Source of the DNA: JBIOWF01 sp044868295
GTDB taxonomy: Bacteria; Actinomycetota; Actinomycetes; Streptosporangiales; Streptosporangiaceae
DNA length: 12,376 bases
Direction of reading: 5' to 3'
Assembly (NCBI GenBank): GCA_044868295.1
Contig: JBIOWF010000090.1
Coordinates: forward strand, 1 to 12,376
Of this stretch, positions 11,508 through 12,376 are shown in pieces (position 1 is the first letter of the stretch; every line of letters begins with the position of its first letter). The notes under the pieces were generated by a model. That model was not told the DNA's origin. It was given only the letters and a program-made list of their open reading frames with translations, and searched no databases. The position numbers and the translations under genes are program-made.

Positions 11508-12376
11508 GTGCACAAATCGCCCGCGCCCGCTCTGAGCACTCTGCGTGAACTGCGCGAGAGTGGACACACATATCGCACCGTCAAGGCGGAGATCCGCCAG
11601 AACCTCCTCGCCCGGCTGCGCTCCGGCGAGACGAGGTTCCCCGGCATCGTCGGCTTCGACGAGTCCGTGCTGCCCCATCTGGAACGAGCCCTCATCGCGG
11701 GCCACGACCTCGTGCTCCTCGGCGAGCGCGGGCAGGGCAAGACGCGCCTGATCCGCACGGTCACCGGGCTGCTCGACGAGTGGACGCCGGTCGTCGACGG
11801 CTGCGAGATCAACGACCACCCCTTCGCCCCGGCCTGCGTCCGGTGTGTACGGCTGGCCGCCGCCAAGGGAGACTCGCTGCCGGTGGCCTGGAGGCACCGC
11901 GACGACCGGTACGGCGAGAAGCTGGCCACGCCGGACACCTCCGTCGGCGACCTCATCGGCGACGTGGACCCGATCAAGATCGCCGAGGGCCGCACGCTGG
12001 GCGACCCGGAGACCGTCCACTACGGCCTGGTGCCGCGCACCAACCGGGGCGTGTTCTCCGTCAACGAGCTGCCCGACCTGGCCGAGCGCATCCAGGTGTC
12101 GCTCCTCAACGTGCTGGAGGAGCGCGACATCCAGGTCCGCGGGTACAACCTGCGGCTGCCTTTGGACATCCTGCTGATCGCCAGCGCCAACCCCGAGGAC
12201 TACACCAACCGCGGCCGGATCATCACGCCGTTGAAGGACCGGTTCGGCGCCGAGATCCGCACGCACTACCCGCTGGAGCTCGATCTGGAGATCGAGCTGG
12301 TCCGGCAGGAGGCTGCGCTGGTCGCGGCGGTGCCGGAGCACGTGCTGGAGGTGCTGGCCCGGTTCGCTCGGCAGGT
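11508..12376 (+). CDS. MoxR / Mg-chelatase-like AAA+ ATPase (partial, runs off right edge)
   Basis: 289 codons are visible and the frame is open at the edge. Walker A is GERGQGKT (72-79). Walker B is degenerate: VFSVNELPDL (182-191) has Asn186-Glu187 in place of Asp-Glu. Sensor 1 is Asn228 in LLIASANPEDY and the likely arginine finger is Arg245 in PLKDRF. A segment between Walker A and B carries Cys99, Cys110 and Cys113 (GCEINDHPFAPACVRC), which could bind metal with another ligand. Related actinomycete proteins, annotated as magnesium chelatase or sigma-54-interacting proteins, are about 460-480 residues long and usually precede a VWA-domain gene, together acting as a chaperone-like pair; that partner would lie beyond the window. 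The GTG start is chosen because family-like sequence begins soon after and a -10 box sits 7 nt upstream. Divergent from the FIST gene. Confidence 0.87.
   Translation, partial: MHKSPAPALSTLRELRESGHTYRTVKAEIRQNLLARLRSGETRFPGIVGFDESVLPHLERALIAGHDLVLLGERGQGKTRLIRTVTGLLDEWTPVVDGCEINDHPFAPACVRCVRLAAAKGDSLPVAWRHRDDRYGEKLATPDTSVGDLIGDVDPIKIAEGRTLGDPETVHYGLVPRTNRGVFSVNELPDLAERIQVSLLNVLEERDIQVRGYNLRLPLDILLIASANPEDYTNRGRIITPLKDRFGAEIRTHYPLELDLEIELVRQEAALVAAVPEHVLEVLARFARQ

Overview
This is GC-rich DNA (very strong G/C at third codon positions) with GTG starts, GTGA/ATGA gene overlaps and several promoters whose -10 box lies about 7 nt from the start codon, as expected for leaderless mRNAs. Gene content (tyrosine catabolism, an RDD membrane protein, an M1 lipoprotein peptidase, an ECF sigma unit, a PadR plus membrane protein pair, FIST and MoxR-type AAA+ proteins) points to a filamentous actinomycete, perhaps of the Streptosporangiaceae. 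That family assignment is inference. I see no tRNA, rRNA, CRISPR array or transposase.

Layout. Positions 1-177 are the 3' end of hppD. It is followed by a tandem, broken second hppD copy (240-771) that keeps only the N-terminal domain plus the last 16 codons in another frame. Next on the + strand come an RDD membrane protein with a tandem PQEPYPPG tail (827-1462) and an M1-type lipoprotein metallopeptidase (1498-2922). A convergent gap with three dyads separates these from a minus-strand block: ECF sigma factor (5563-4991), overlapping one-TM putative anti-sigma protein (4994-4371), a 34-bp near-perfect palindrome, then threonine ammonia-lyase (4311-3091).

The middle (5564-7335) is the most unusual part. 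It holds a 28-29 bp degenerate tandem repeat, then a gene for an AbiEi-like winged-helix domain fused to a PD-(D/E)XK (DUF559/Vsr-like) nuclease domain. This gene is bracketed on both sides by the same 82-nt imperfectly palindromic element in the same orientation, exactly 1010 bp apart. A G-run-rich tract with 18 runs of three or more G in 119 nt follows. This repeat-flanked, self-contained regulator-nuclease cassette is my best candidate for an undescribed system. A PadR regulator (7336-7674), with a perfect 21-bp operator-like dyad filling its promoter spacer, overlaps a polytopic membrane protein (7671-8732).

The right part has a lysine- and AT-richer orphan lipoprotein (9021-9890), a strong bidirectional hairpin, a FIST sensor-domain protein (minus, 11163-9976) and, divergently, the 5' part of a MoxR/Mg-chelatase-like AAA+ ATPase (11508 to the edge). 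The divergent region carries GGGYAGN-type heptamer repeats and two dyads.

All functions are assigned from motifs read by eye; no alignments or folding calculations were run.
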